Shown here piece after piece: positions 27,687 through 36,100 of a DNA stretch of 64,000 bases (position 1 is the first letter of the stretch; each line of letters opens with the position of its first letter). The stretch comes from Gordonia otitidis NBRC 100426 (lineage in GTDB: Bacteria > Actinomycetota > Actinomycetes > Mycobacteriales > Mycobacteriaceae), in the NCBI RefSeq assembly GCF_000248075.1, contig NZ_BAFB01000091.1, positions 1 through 64,000 on the forward strand. The letters run 5' to 3'. The translations under genes and the position numbers were made by a program. Under the pieces are notes generated by a model. That model was not told the origin of the DNA. It saw only the letters and a list, made by a program, of their open reading frames with translations, and did no database searches.

Positions 27687-29609
27687 TCAGTGGCCCGCAT
27701 CGGGGAAGGCGTCCTGCTTGTATCCGCCCCGCAGTCGGCCGTCGATGTAGGCAGCCTTGGTGGCGCGTCGCGCGATCTTGCCGCTACTCGTGCGCGGGAT
27801 CGAGCCCGCGGGAACGAGGAGCACGTCGCGCGCCATCACGCCGTGCCGCTGGGCGATCGCGGCGCGCACGGTGTCGGCGATCTCCTGCGGATCGGTCTTC
27901 TTTCCCGGACCGCGCTCGGCGACGATCACCAATTGCTCCGACGCGTCGTCCGCGTCAAACTTCAGGCCGCTCGCCGCGTTCTCGAACACCTCGGCAGGCA
28001 GCTGGTTCGCGGGTACGGCGAAGGCAGCGACGAAGCCCGGCCGCAGCGCGGCGCTGGCTTCCTGTGCGCTGAACTCGAGATCCTGCGGGTAATGGTTGCG
28101 GCCGTCGACGATCACGAGGTCCTTGACACGGCCGGTGATGTACAGCTCGCCGTCGAGCCACACGCCGTAGTCGCCCGTGCGCATCCACTGCGCATCGGAC
28201 GGCGCGCCGTCGGTGTGGCTGCCCTCGGCGAGCGGCGTGGAGATCGTGTTGTGGAACGTCGCGGCGCTCTCCTCCGGCTTGTTCCAGTAGCCGGCACCGA
28301 TGTTGAGTCCGTGCAACCAGATCTCGCCGACCTCGCCGTCGGCCTTTTCGACGCCGGTCCCGGTCTCGTCGTACTCCGCGGCGTCGACGATCGCGGCCCA
28401 CTGACTCAGTGCAACCTGCCCGCAGGAAACCTGCGCGACAGCGTTCGGTGCATGCTGGTCGACGATCTTCATGTGGCCGGCGTTGAGCTCGTCGCGATCG
28501 ACGTAGATGACCTTGGCCTCGTTGTTGCGCTGAGTGGCGGAGACGAACAGCGTCGCCTCGGCCATGCCGTAGCAGGGCTTGATCGCGGTCTTGGGCAACC
28601 CGTACGGACCGAACGCCTCGTTGAACTTCTTCATCGAGCTGACCGTGACCGGTTCGGAGCCGTTGATCAGTCCGATGACGTTCGAGAGGTCGAGGTGCTC
28701 GCCGTCCTTGGGCAGACCGCGGACTGCCGCATGCTCGTAGGCGAAGTTCGGGGCCGCGGCGTAGGTTTCCGCACCGTCGCTGGCGGCAGCGAGTTCCTTG
28801 ATCCAGCGGCCGGGCCTGCGCACGAATGCCTGCGGGCTCATGATCGTGATGTAGCGGCCGCCGAGCGCAGGCAGGATCACGGTGAGCAGTCCCATGTCGT
28901 GGAACATCGGGAGCCAGGTGACACCGCGCGCATTGCGGTCGATCTCGATGCAGTCGTAGATCTGCAGGCAGTTGGCGGCGACCGCCTCGTAGGTGATCTC
29001 GACACCCGCGGGCACACGGGTCGAACCGGAGGTGTACTGCAGGTAGGCGACGGTGTCGCGGTTGTGGTCCTTACCGGCAACCGGTGCGACCCAGCTCGAC
29101 CCGACCGAGTCGGGGACGGCGTCGACGGCGATCACGCGGGGACGTTCCTTGGCGGGGACGCCTGCGAAGAAGTCGCGCACGGCCTCCGCCGATTTGGTCG
29201 ATGTCAGAATCGCCGTCGGCTTGCAGTCGGCGAGCACCGCGGTCAGGCGGTCGGTGTGGCCGGGTTCGTCGGGGCTGAAGAGCGGCACCGCGACGTTGCT
29301 CGCATACAGCGCGGAGAAGAAGCCGATCACGTATTCGAGCGACTGCGGGGCGAGAATCGCGACCCGGTCGCCGGGCTTGGTGACCTGTTGCAGCCGGGCG
29401 GCGACAGCGCGCAGACGCTTGCCGAACTGCGCCCACGTGAGGTCCTGTGCCTCTCCGTCGCGCTCGCGGCTGTAGTCGATGAAACGGTACGCCAGCGTGT
29501 CCGCCTGATCGCGCACGTTCTGCTCGACATAGTCGACCAGCGTCGCGTCCTCGGTGAAATGCAGGTTGCCGTTCTCATCGAGGAACTGCTCAAATTCTGT
29601 GTTCAGCAT
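27687..29609 (-). CDS. fadD32: FadD32, long-chain fatty-acyl-AMP ligase
   Basis: A 640-residue fatty-acyl-AMP ligase (FAAL class) that adenylates the meromycolic acid and loads it on the N-terminal carrier domain of Pks13. The adenylate-forming motif is [15 protein letters not shown] near residue 195. Others are FHDMGL, the [12 protein letters not shown] motif, the [21 protein letters not shown] hinge and the C-terminal [12 protein letters not shown] with the catalytic Lys. Length and domain order match M. tuberculosis FadD32. The ATG gives [10 protein letters not shown]. It is the first gene of the fadD32-pks13-accD4 operon; the 273-bp upstream gap separates it from the oxidoreductase gene and must hold its promoter. 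Confidence 0.95.
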   Translation of the reverse strand: MLNTEFEQFLDENGNLHFTEDATLVDYVEQNVRDQADTLAYRFIDYSRERDGEAQDLTWAQFGKRLRAVAARLQQVTKPGDRVAILAPQSLEYVIGFFSALYASNVAVPLFSPDEPGHTDRLTAVLADCKPTAILTSTKSAEAVRDFFAGVPAKERPRVIAVDAVPDSVGSSWVAPVAGKDHNRDTVAYLQYTSGSTRVPAGVEITYEAVAANCLQIYDCIEIDRNARGVTWLPMFHDMGLLTVILPALGGRYITIMSPQAFVRRPGRWIKELAAASDGAETYAAAPNFAYEHAAVRGLPKDGEHLDLSNVIGLINGSEPVTVSSMKKFNEAFGPYGLPKTAIKPCYGMAEATLFVSATQRNNEAKVIYVDRDELNAGHMKIVDQHAPNAVAQVSCGQVALSQWAAIVDAAEYDETGTGVEKADGEVGEIWLHGLNIGAGYWNKPEESAATFHNTISTPLAEGSHTDGAPSDAQWMRTGDYGVWLDGELYITGRVKDLVIVDGRNHYPQDLEFSAQEASAALRPGFVAAFAVPANQLPAEVFENAASGLKFDADDASEQLVIVAERGPGKKTDPQEIADTVRAAIAQRHGVMARDVLLVPAGSIPRTSSGKIARRATKAAYIDGRLRGGYKQDAFPDAGH

Positions 29610-29844
29610 CCATCACTCCTGTGGCCCCCTCGCGGGCGACCACGTCCGTGCGCCATGGCGGCGCGGTGTCGTGGCACTCCCCGCAGGTACCACGTCTTCT
29701 CGGGCGTCATGTCCGCGTCGTCGACGCGTGACACGGTAGCGCACACGCGACTACCCGTCCGAATCTTGGCGTATGGTGAATTGCGCCTTCATGACGCCGG
29801 AATTCCGACATGTGCCGGGGTCATACACGGGCGAATTCACGTCA

Positions 29845-29871
29845 GCCCATTTCGACTGAGGCGAAATGGGC
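29845..29871 (-). terminator. Stem-loop terminator after the LLM oxidoreductase gene
   Basis: A perfect 10-bp stem (GCCCATTTCG with CGAAATGGGC) and 7-nt loop begins 12 bp beyond the stop of the oxidoreductase on the minus strand. There is no clear T tract. It separates that gene from fadD32. Confidence 0.6.
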
Positions 29872-29882
29872 CGTCGACAATC

Positions 29883-30869
29883 CTACTCCCCCTTCAATTG
29901 GGCCAGAACAGGCGCAAAAGCGTCCATCTGCGTCGGGAAGACTCCCACGTACGACATCGTCGTGCGGCGACGCACCTCGCGGATCTGATCGGCGATCTCC
30001 TCGAACGACCCGATGGCGATGTAGGGCGACGTCAGCACGTCCTCGACGGTGAACTCGGTGTCGTGCGCGATGTTCGGCGGGTACCCCTGCGCGAGCGCCT
30101 TGAGCGCCATCTCCGCAGTGGCCTCGCGGTCGTCGGTGATGACGATGACCGCGATGGTCCAGTTCAGCTCGATGTCGGCGAAACGGTCGCCCGCCGCCTG
30201 ACGGATACGGTCGACGCGCGCAGCGGTCTTCTCGATCGTCATGTCCGAGAGCTTCATCTTGCCGTCGGGGGTCGTTCCCGGGGCGACCGAGATGATGTCG
30301 GCGTGTTTGGCGGCCAGGGCGAGCATCTTCGGTCCACCACCACCGACGGCGATCGGCGGCCGCGGCCCCTGGCGCGGTCGCGGGCTGCCCTCGAGGCCGT
30401 GGATCTGATAGAACTCGCCGTCGAAGTCGACGGTTTCGCCGCGCATCAACTTGTCCAGGATGGTCAGCGACTCGTCGAGTTTGCGAATGCGCACGCCGGG
30501 CGTCTCGAACTCGATACCCGCCTTGTCGAACTCCTCTTTCATCCAGCCAGCACCGATTCCGAGCTCGAGTCGCCCCTTGCTCAGCACGTCGATCGTGTTG
30601 GCCTCCTTGGCCAGGATCGCCGGATGACGGAACCCGTTGGCGAGCACCGAGGTACCCAGGCGGATGGTGCTCGTCGCCTGACTCAACGCACCGAGTGCGG
30701 CGAGGGGACCGACCTGGTTGCCGAGGTGATCGGGCACGGCGAACGTGTCGTAGCCGTACTCCTCGGCAGTCTGGGCCAACTTCACGAACTTGCGGGCTCC
30801 GCCCTCGTCCTTGTTGCCCTCGCCACCGGCTCCGAATCGGAACTTGCGCAGTCCCCCGGGGTCACTCAT
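29883..30869 (-). CDS. LLM-class F420-dependent oxidoreductase (TIGR03621-like)
   Basis: About 328 residues of the luciferase-like monooxygenase fold, expected to use reduced coenzyme F420. Family marks are KLAQTAEEYGYDTFAVPDHL, LGTSVLANGFRHPAILAKE, GRLELGIGAGWMKEEF and the glycine-rich PPIAVGGGGPKML. I place the start at ATG 30869 (MSDPGG), which has an AGGAG ribosome-binding site; the frame is open 12 codons further upstream. In M. tuberculosis fadD32 and the Culp6 gene are adjacent, so this gene is an insertion between them. It has its own terminator. Substrate unknown; a role in lipid or xenobiotic oxidation is a guess. Confidence 0.85.
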   Translation of the reverse strand: MSDPGGLRKFRFGAGGEGNKDEGGARKFVKLAQTAEEYGYDTFAVPDHLGNQVGPLAALGALSQATSTIRLGTSVLANGFRHPAILAKEANTIDVLSKGRLELGIGAGWMKEEFDKAGIEFETPGVRIRKLDESLTILDKLMRGETVDFDGEFYQIHGLEGSPRPRQGPRPPIAVGGGGPKMLALAAKHADIISVAPGTTPDGKMKLSDMTIEKTAARVDRIRQAAGDRFADIELNWTIAVIVITDDREATAEMALKALAQGYPPNIAHDTEFTVEDVLTSPYIAIGSFEEIADQIREVRRRTTMSYVGVFPTQMDAFAPVLAQLKGE

Positions 30870-31097
30870 CGTCGCCTGCTTCTCCTCACGCATCGCTGCG
30901 GTCACCGGTGGTGATGCCGGTTGGTCTGATGGGCAGTGTGCCCGACCGCACCACGGTAATGCAGGTCGACGGTGCTACCCAAACACGGCCGCGACCGCTC
31001 CGAGCGGGACAAATGACCTAGCGGAGAGCCGAGCCCGATGCCACGCGCGGGCGGTCACCCGTTGCGCGGGGCACACCGGCGACGAGCGGGGGGCTGA

Positions 31098-32105
31098 TCA
31101 GTTGTGCGCCGGATGGGGGGCGTCGGCGATGACCTTGTTCGACCACCCGTACATCCACTGCGTCGCACTGCTCCCGTCGAGCTGCCAGTACCGCTTGGTG
31201 GCATACATCGCATGCACGGGGTTGTTGATGGCACCGGCGAGCTGCCCGACGGCGCCGACCGGGTTGGCGACTGTGGGCGAATCACAGATGAGATCGCCTG
31301 GAGCACAAATGGATTGAACCCGATCGCGCAGTTCTCCGAATCCACCGCTGCGTGACCCGGTCATCGTGATGCCCGGCACGAGCTTGCCCATTCCGCCGAG
31401 TGCGACCTCGGCGCCGACGCCATCGGGATCGGGACCGATGTCGTTCTGCTGCCCCTTCTCACGGCGGCCGTCGGCGATCAGTCCGACACCGAGCACGAGG
31501 TCCTGATCGGAGGCGTCGATCGGCCCACGACCATTGCCGATATTGCTCGCGAGGTCGCCGCCGATGACGGCACCCTGCGAGAAGCCCATGATCACGTACC
31601 TCGTCAGTGGACACTTCTTGTTGGTGTCGCGCAGCTTGGCCGCGGCACGGTCGTAACCCTGTTGACGTGAGACGTTGTAGTCGGCCTGGCGATCGCTGAG
31701 GTTCGTCGGGTTACGGAACTGCGCGATGTAGGGCACCGTGTAGACCTCGGTGCGCGACGTCGGGTACTGATCCTGCAGCGCCGTCGACACACGCCGCATC
31801 AGCGACGCCTTGTTGGCCGTCGGATTCATGGGGTCGTCGTCGGCGGACGATTCCCAGGTACCGGGGATGACGAGTGTGAGCACGTCGGGGCAGTCCGCGG
31901 ACTGCGCTTGCGGTCGTTCTCCCGACGGGGCGCTCGTCGACGGCCCCTGACCGCCGGGAATGTTCGGCGGTCCGGGCTTGAGCAGAGTGATCACCAGGAT
32001 CACGATCAGCACGATCGCGACGAGGGCGAGAAGGGCTAGGAACAGTGCGATCCGGCCAAGTCGACGACCCTTACGACGACCGGCGCCACTACGCTTGGCG
32101 CTCAC
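31098..32105 (-). CDS. Cutinase-like lipase/esterase (Culp6, Rv3802c-like)
   Basis: A 335-residue cutinase-family serine hydrolase with an N-terminal membrane anchor (ALFLALLALVAIVLIVILVITLL) and a Pro/Ser-rich linker, acting outside the membrane. The nucleophile motif is MGFSQGAVIGG, with Asp in DLICDSP and His in NPVHAMY; paired Cys flank the active site. In M. tuberculosis the orthologue is an essential phospholipase/thioesterase encoded next to the mycolate condensation genes, matching this position. GTG start at 32105 lies two bases after the stop of the DUF732 lipoprotein gene, so the two are co-transcribed. Confidence 0.92.
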   Translation of the reverse strand: MSAKRSGAGRRKGRRLGRIALFLALLALVAIVLIVILVITLLKPGPPNIPGGQGPSTSAPSGERPQAQSADCPDVLTLVIPGTWESSADDDPMNPTANKASLMRRVSTALQDQYPTSRTEVYTVPYIAQFRNPTNLSDRQADYNVSRQQGYDRAAAKLRDTNKKCPLTRYVIMGFSQGAVIGGDLASNIGNGRGPIDASDQDLVLGVGLIADGRREKGQQNDIGPDPDGVGAEVALGGMGKLVPGITMTGSRSGGFGELRDRVQSICAPGDLICDSPTVANPVGAVGQLAGAINNPVHAMYATKRYWQLDGSSATQWMYGWSNKVIADAPHPAHN

Positions 32106-32107
32106 GC

Positions 32108-32665
32108 CTAGCAGTAGTTGTCACGTGCGGCTTTGATGACCTTGTCGGCCTTGGAATTCGCCTCGGCGGCGTTCTTCGAACTCGGACCGATCATCGCGGT
32201 CACAAAGGCCTTCACCGTCGTCGGATCGGCTCCCTTGGCCTGCTGAGCGCAGACGTATTCGGCGCTGTTGAGCGCGACGGAGTTGTCGGAGTCACCGGCG
32301 AAGCTGATGTTCTGGTCCTTGAGCGCCTGCAGATACTTCTTGCCCTTGTCGCTCACCTGCTCGCCGCCCGGGCCGGGGAAGTTCTCCGGCACCTTGGTGG
32401 TCGTGTTCGGTGCTGTCGCAGGCAACGTCGTCGAACCGGAGACCTTCGTACCGCCTGGTGCGGCAGCGGCCGACGACTCCGTCTTCTCGGTCTCCGACGC
32501 CTTCGCAGAGGACGACGCGGGCGAGGAGTACATCGACGTGGTGGTGACGGGATCGCTCGTGATCGGCGCGCTGGCCGTCGAGTCGTCCGAGCAGGCAGAC
32601 AGCCCACCCGCGAGAGCAACTCCCGCCATGATCACACCCAACCCGAAGAACTTCCTCATCATCAC
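32108..32665 (-). CDS. DUF732 lipoprotein
   Basis: 185 residues. A lipoprotein signal peptide with lipobox LSAC predicts cleavage before Cys25 and lipid anchoring outside the membrane. A Ser/Thr/Pro/Ala-rich linker (about 27-95) leads to a C-terminal DUF732-type domain (KYLQALKDQNISFAGDSD, YVCAQQAKG) with two Cys likely disulphide-bonded. DUF732 proteins are small secreted proteins of mycobacteria and relatives with no known biochemical activity. It is the first gene of a two-gene unit with the Culp6-like gene, which suggests the two may cooperate. Confidence 0.85.
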   Translation of the reverse strand: MMMRKFFGLGVIMAGVALAGGLSACSDDSTASAPITSDPVTTTSMYSSPASSSAKASETEKTESSAAAAPGGTKVSGSTTLPATAPNTTTKVPENFPGPGGEQVSDKGKKYLQALKDQNISFAGDSDNSVALNSAEYVCAQQAKGADPTTVKAFVTAMIGPSSKNAAEANSKADKVIKAARDNYC

Positions 32666-32861
32666 TTCCTCATCACACCCGACCCGGCCATTTCAGCACC
32701 GACGCAAGGCTACTCCGCCGTCCGACCCGCGCCGACCACCGCGTGGGCGCCACCTGCGGGAATGCGTTGATTCCTCAGCGAGATCTCAGCGCGAGCACAC
32801 CCGGCACCGAGTATGTGTCGAACAATCGACCAGACTGGGCGCCGGGTGCTGCATGCGGTGA

Positions 32862-34367
32862 TCACTTACCGATGACCGTCCCGCCCTTGGCCGTCCACGA
32901 GATCTTGCCGCGCTCGAACGTGTTGAACCGTCCCTTGCCGTCGCGGGTGGGCAGTTCGTCACTGGTCGGCAGTCCGAGTTTGCCGCCCGGCCCACCGATC
33001 GACGCGTACGCGCCGCCGATCGCGCCGGTGACCGCCTTGGGACCCTTCGGTCCGGTGATCACACGGCCCTGCGCGAAGTCCTGTGCACGCCCGCCGGGCA
33101 CCGCGTACTCGGGAGTCAGGCAGCCCCCCAGTTTGTTCGCGTCGGCGACCTTCTTGAACGGGGCGGACGGACGGCACGCGACCTTGTCGCCGCCGAGTCC
33201 AAGTGCCGCAGCGGCCTGCGGCCACGCCTGAGCCATCTCGAATTCCCAGTACGCCCACGTGTGCGTTCCCGACGGCCGGTACACCGCCTGCCCCGGTATG
33301 CCGAGTTCGTTGAGTTTGATCGCGAACTGCTGCGAGGTCACGCGGCTGAGCAGCTCCAGGCCGACGCCGGAGTAGTTCGTGGCGAGCAGCGGGATGTCCG
33401 ACGGCTTGTCGTGCGGCCCGACGAGTCCGTTGCCCGACGAGACGTAGAGGCTGGTGCCCCGAAGCTTGTCGGCGATGAGGAACGGATCGTGTTCCTTCCA
33501 CGCGGGATCGCTCGGCGGCCCGAACATGTTCATCGAGTTGTAGCCGCCGCCGTCGCGCTGCGCGAACTGGATCGCCTGCGGCATACCGGTCGACGTCAAC
33601 TGCAGGATGCCCGAGAACGACGCCGCGAACTTGTAGAAGCCCTGGTTGCGGGCGGCGAGCATCATCGCTCCGGTACCGCCCATCGACAGCCCCTCGATGC
33701 CACGCACGTCCGTCGAACGCCAGTCGCCCTCGATGATCGGGGGCAGCTCGTGGATGAGGAACGTCTCCCACTTGTAGGTCTTGCCGCGATCGGGTTGCTT
33801 CCAGTCGGTGTAGAAACTCGACTCGCCACCGATCGGCAGGATGACGTTGACGTTCTTGTCCTTGTAGAAGTCGACGATGTTGGTGTTGATCACCCAACCG
33901 CTCTGGTCGTCTTGAGCCCGCAAGCCGTCGAGCATCGTGAGTTGCGGGAACTTGGCGTCCGGGTGTGCCCACCAGTCACGCGCGAGCAGGATCTGCACCT
34001 GGATGTCGGTGTTCATCGCGGGAGAGTGCACCCATAGTGCGACCCGACGGTCGGTGTACCAGAAGACCTTGGTCACCCGCGCAGGCTGTGCTGGTGCTGC
34101 GGCTGGGGAGGGCGCGGCCGCAGGCGGCTGCTGCGCAGGCGCCTCGGGTGCAGGCGGCGCGGGTTGGGCAGGCGGGCCGGGTTGGGCAGGCGCTGACGGC
34201 TGCGCCGGGGGTGCTGCGGGCGGATCGGCGGGCGCAACCGCCTGCCCTGCGACTGTCAGGCCGGCGGTCACCGCAACGGTCGCCACCACCGTCGCAGCAA
34301 CCCGAACCATCCGATGTCCACGATGCCCGCCCCGTGCCGACCGGTCATCACTTACCGCTGGACGCAT
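32862..34367 (-). CDS. Ag85-type mycolyltransferase with C-terminal LGFP repeat domain
   Basis: 501 residues. A signal peptide (VAATVVATVAVTAGLTVAGQAVA) precedes an Ala/Pro/Gln-rich linker (about residues 45-95) and an antigen 85 alpha/beta-hydrolase domain. The nucleophile is in IEGLSMGGTG and the catalytic His in SGTHTWAYWE; LTMLDGLRAQDDQSGW is family-typical. The last ~80 residues form an LGFP-type region (IGGPGGKLGLPTSDELPTRDG), thought to hold such proteins at the cell wall in Corynebacterium PS1-like mycolyltransferases. It would transfer mycolates from trehalose monomycolate to arabinogalactan or trehalose. Its place next to Culp6 corresponds to fbpD in M. tuberculosis, but the LGFP tail makes it a different subtype. 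Confidence 0.9.
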   Translation of the reverse strand: MRPAVSDDRSARGGHRGHRMVRVAATVVATVAVTAGLTVAGQAVAPADPPAAPPAQPSAPAQPGPPAQPAPPAPEAPAQQPPAAAPSPAAAPAQPARVTKVFWYTDRRVALWVHSPAMNTDIQVQILLARDWWAHPDAKFPQLTMLDGLRAQDDQSGWVINTNIVDFYKDKNVNVILPIGGESSFYTDWKQPDRGKTYKWETFLIHELPPIIEGDWRSTDVRGIEGLSMGGTGAMMLAARNQGFYKFAASFSGILQLTSTGMPQAIQFAQRDGGGYNSMNMFGPPSDPAWKEHDPFLIADKLRGTSLYVSSGNGLVGPHDKPSDIPLLATNYSGVGLELLSRVTSQQFAIKLNELGIPGQAVYRPSGTHTWAYWEFEMAQAWPQAAAALGLGGDKVACRPSAPFKKVADANKLGGCLTPEYAVPGGRAQDFAQGRVITGPKGPKAVTGAIGGAYASIGGPGGKLGLPTSDELPTRDGKGRFNTFERGKISWTAKGGTVIGK

Positions 34368-34575
34368 CCGTCTCCCACTTCCTTCACACCGTGGGCAAGG
34401 GTCTCCGGCTTGTTCACATTCACACCAGAGATCACACGAGTCCCACTAGCCACGTTTAGCCTCAGGTGTTTCTTACCCTCTCCGACGCCGATTCCACGCG
34501 CGACGCGCTGAGGCGGGTGAGATTTCTGTGACTTGTGATGCGTATGGGATCTGATACGGATCACAGTGCAGACGA

Positions 34576-34609
34576 CGCGACCCCGACCGGAATACCGGTC
34601 GGGGTCGCG
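34576..34609. terminator. Strong 15-bp stem-loop terminator
   Basis: A perfect 15-bp GC-rich stem (CGCGACCCCGACCGG with CCGGTCGGGGTCGCG) closed by the tetraloop AATA lies just past the stop of the mycolyltransferase gene on the minus strand. It has no T tract, as is common in actinobacteria. Confidence 0.8.
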
Positions 34610-34632
34610 TGCACGTGCCTGCGCTGATCAGA

Positions 34633-35676
34633 TCAGCGGAAGAAGCCTCGCTGGTAGGCGTTCCACACCATGTCCTGCCAGTAGCCCCACGCGTGGGTGC
34701 CGTTGGCGTCGTAGGTCATGAGGTTGATGCCCTGGGTGAACGCCGCGACCTCGAAGGCCTTGCGCTGCGCCAGTGCCAGCACCTCGAGCGTCGACCCCTT
34801 GAACAGGTCGTCGAAGACGTTCGGAAGCGCGTTGTAGCGGCCGAAGAGTCCGTTGCCCGACCCGGTGAACACCTTGAGGTGATGCATCCGGTTGATCAGC
34901 ATGAACGGATCGTTGTCGTACCAACGCTGATCCCACGGCGGTCCCCACATCGCGTCGACGTTCCACGGCTTGGGATCGACGTCGAGCATGGCCAGACGGA
35001 GCATCGTGTGCATGCCGGGAGCGCTCAGGAAGTCGTAACCCGACAGCGAGCCAGCCGCGTAGTACAGGTCGGGACGCTTGGCTGCCAGCACGAGGGCGGC
35101 ATTACCGCCGGACGAGATGCCCATGATGGCGAACTTGCCGCCCTTGCCCTTGAAGCCCTTGCCGCGCAGAGCCGGAACCAGACGGTTCTGGATCACGCAC
35201 TCCCACATGTACCGGCGCTGCTGGCCGTTGAAGTTACTGGGCGCGTTCCAGTCGGTGTAGAAGCTGGCGGGTCCGCCGATCGGCTCGACCACGTTCACGC
35301 CTTGATTGACGAGCTCCTGGACGTTGGTGTTGATCTCCCAGCCCGAGAAGTCGTACTGGGCACGCATGCCGTCGAGCAGCACGACGGTGCGGGTGTTGCC
35401 CGGCTTGAACCACGAACGCACCTTGACCTTGCCCGGGGCCATCGACTTGTTGCCGAAGGCGCCATTGGTTGGCATGCCACAGGCATCGATCCACCACTCG
35501 CTCTTGCCCGCAGGCGTGCCGTTGACGCGTGCATCCGCAGTACCTGCACCGCTGATGACCGACGCCAGGCCCGCCACAGTCATCAACGCGACGGTCACCG
35601 CCACCAACCGGCTACGAAGCCGGAATCTGCCGCGCGTTCCGGATACGGATGATCCCGACCTCACCGCTACTCCCAT
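34633..35676 (-). CDS. Ag85-type mycolyltransferase
   Basis: 347 residues: a basic N-terminus and signal helix (LVAVTVALMTVAGLASVISG) cleaved near TADA, then a complete antigen 85 fold. The active-site Ser is in IMGISSGGNAAL and the His in NGTHAWGYW. The segment RTVVLLDGMRAQYDFSGWEINT and the SFYTDWNAP loop are typical. No LGFP tail, so it is of the FbpA/B/C type that transfers mycolic acids from trehalose monomycolate outside the membrane. The start at 35676 has a GGAGAG ribosome-binding site. A strong terminator follows. It occupies the place of fbpA (Rv3804c), but I do not assign a letter. Confidence 0.92.
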   Translation of the reverse strand: MGVAVRSGSSVSGTRGRFRLRSRLVAVTVALMTVAGLASVISGAGTADARVNGTPAGKSEWWIDACGMPTNGAFGNKSMAPGKVKVRSWFKPGNTRTVVLLDGMRAQYDFSGWEINTNVQELVNQGVNVVEPIGGPASFYTDWNAPSNFNGQQRRYMWECVIQNRLVPALRGKGFKGKGGKFAIMGISSGGNAALVLAAKRPDLYYAAGSLSGYDFLSAPGMHTMLRLAMLDVDPKPWNVDAMWGPPWDQRWYDNDPFMLINRMHHLKVFTGSGNGLFGRYNALPNVFDDLFKGSTLEVLALAQRKAFEVAAFTQGINLMTYDANGTHAWGYWQDMVWNAYQRGFFR

Positions 35677-36100
35677 CGACCAAACTCTCCTCTGTTACCA
35701 GTCCCCATGTGTCCCACAGGACACACCAGGCACCAGATCGTTACGTGCGCGATATCAACCAATCGGCGCGGGTTCCCCGAATCAACAACCATCCACCTCA
35801 TGCGCGACACATCGCACACGGTGCGTGGAGCACACCGCTCGTATGCAATGCACAACGATTCGGGAGCCTATTGCATAGGCGAACACACTGACAATCAGCG
35901 TGACCGCCACCACATCTCACGTCTCTCGACGTCGACGCGGAGCCGATCGACCTCTACCGCCGGTCTCATCTCTCATCGCTTTATCAGGGTTGGACGTTAC
36001 CTATCCGATACATAACAGGACAAATCGCCTGTACCCCGCACACGGGATCAGACGCGTGACCTGCACAGAAGTCGCTCGACGATGCGCGCAACTGTGACGC
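35677..36100. other. 424-bp gap upstream of the mycolyltransferase gene, with two small palindromes
   Basis: No gene supported. Two perfect dyads stand out: TGTGTCC-CACA-GGACACA (35708-35725), about 30 bp upstream of the mycolyltransferase start, and GCCTAT-TGC-ATAGGC (35866-35880). Either may be an operator or 5'-leader hairpin. The region is AT-richer than the flanking genes, consistent with a promoter, and also receives the 3' end of aftB. Confidence 0.45.

Noticed and set aside
27519-30914. 1131-codon plus-strand open frame
   Set aside because: Antisense to fadD32 and the LLM oxidoreductase across several genes; stop codons are rare by composition only.
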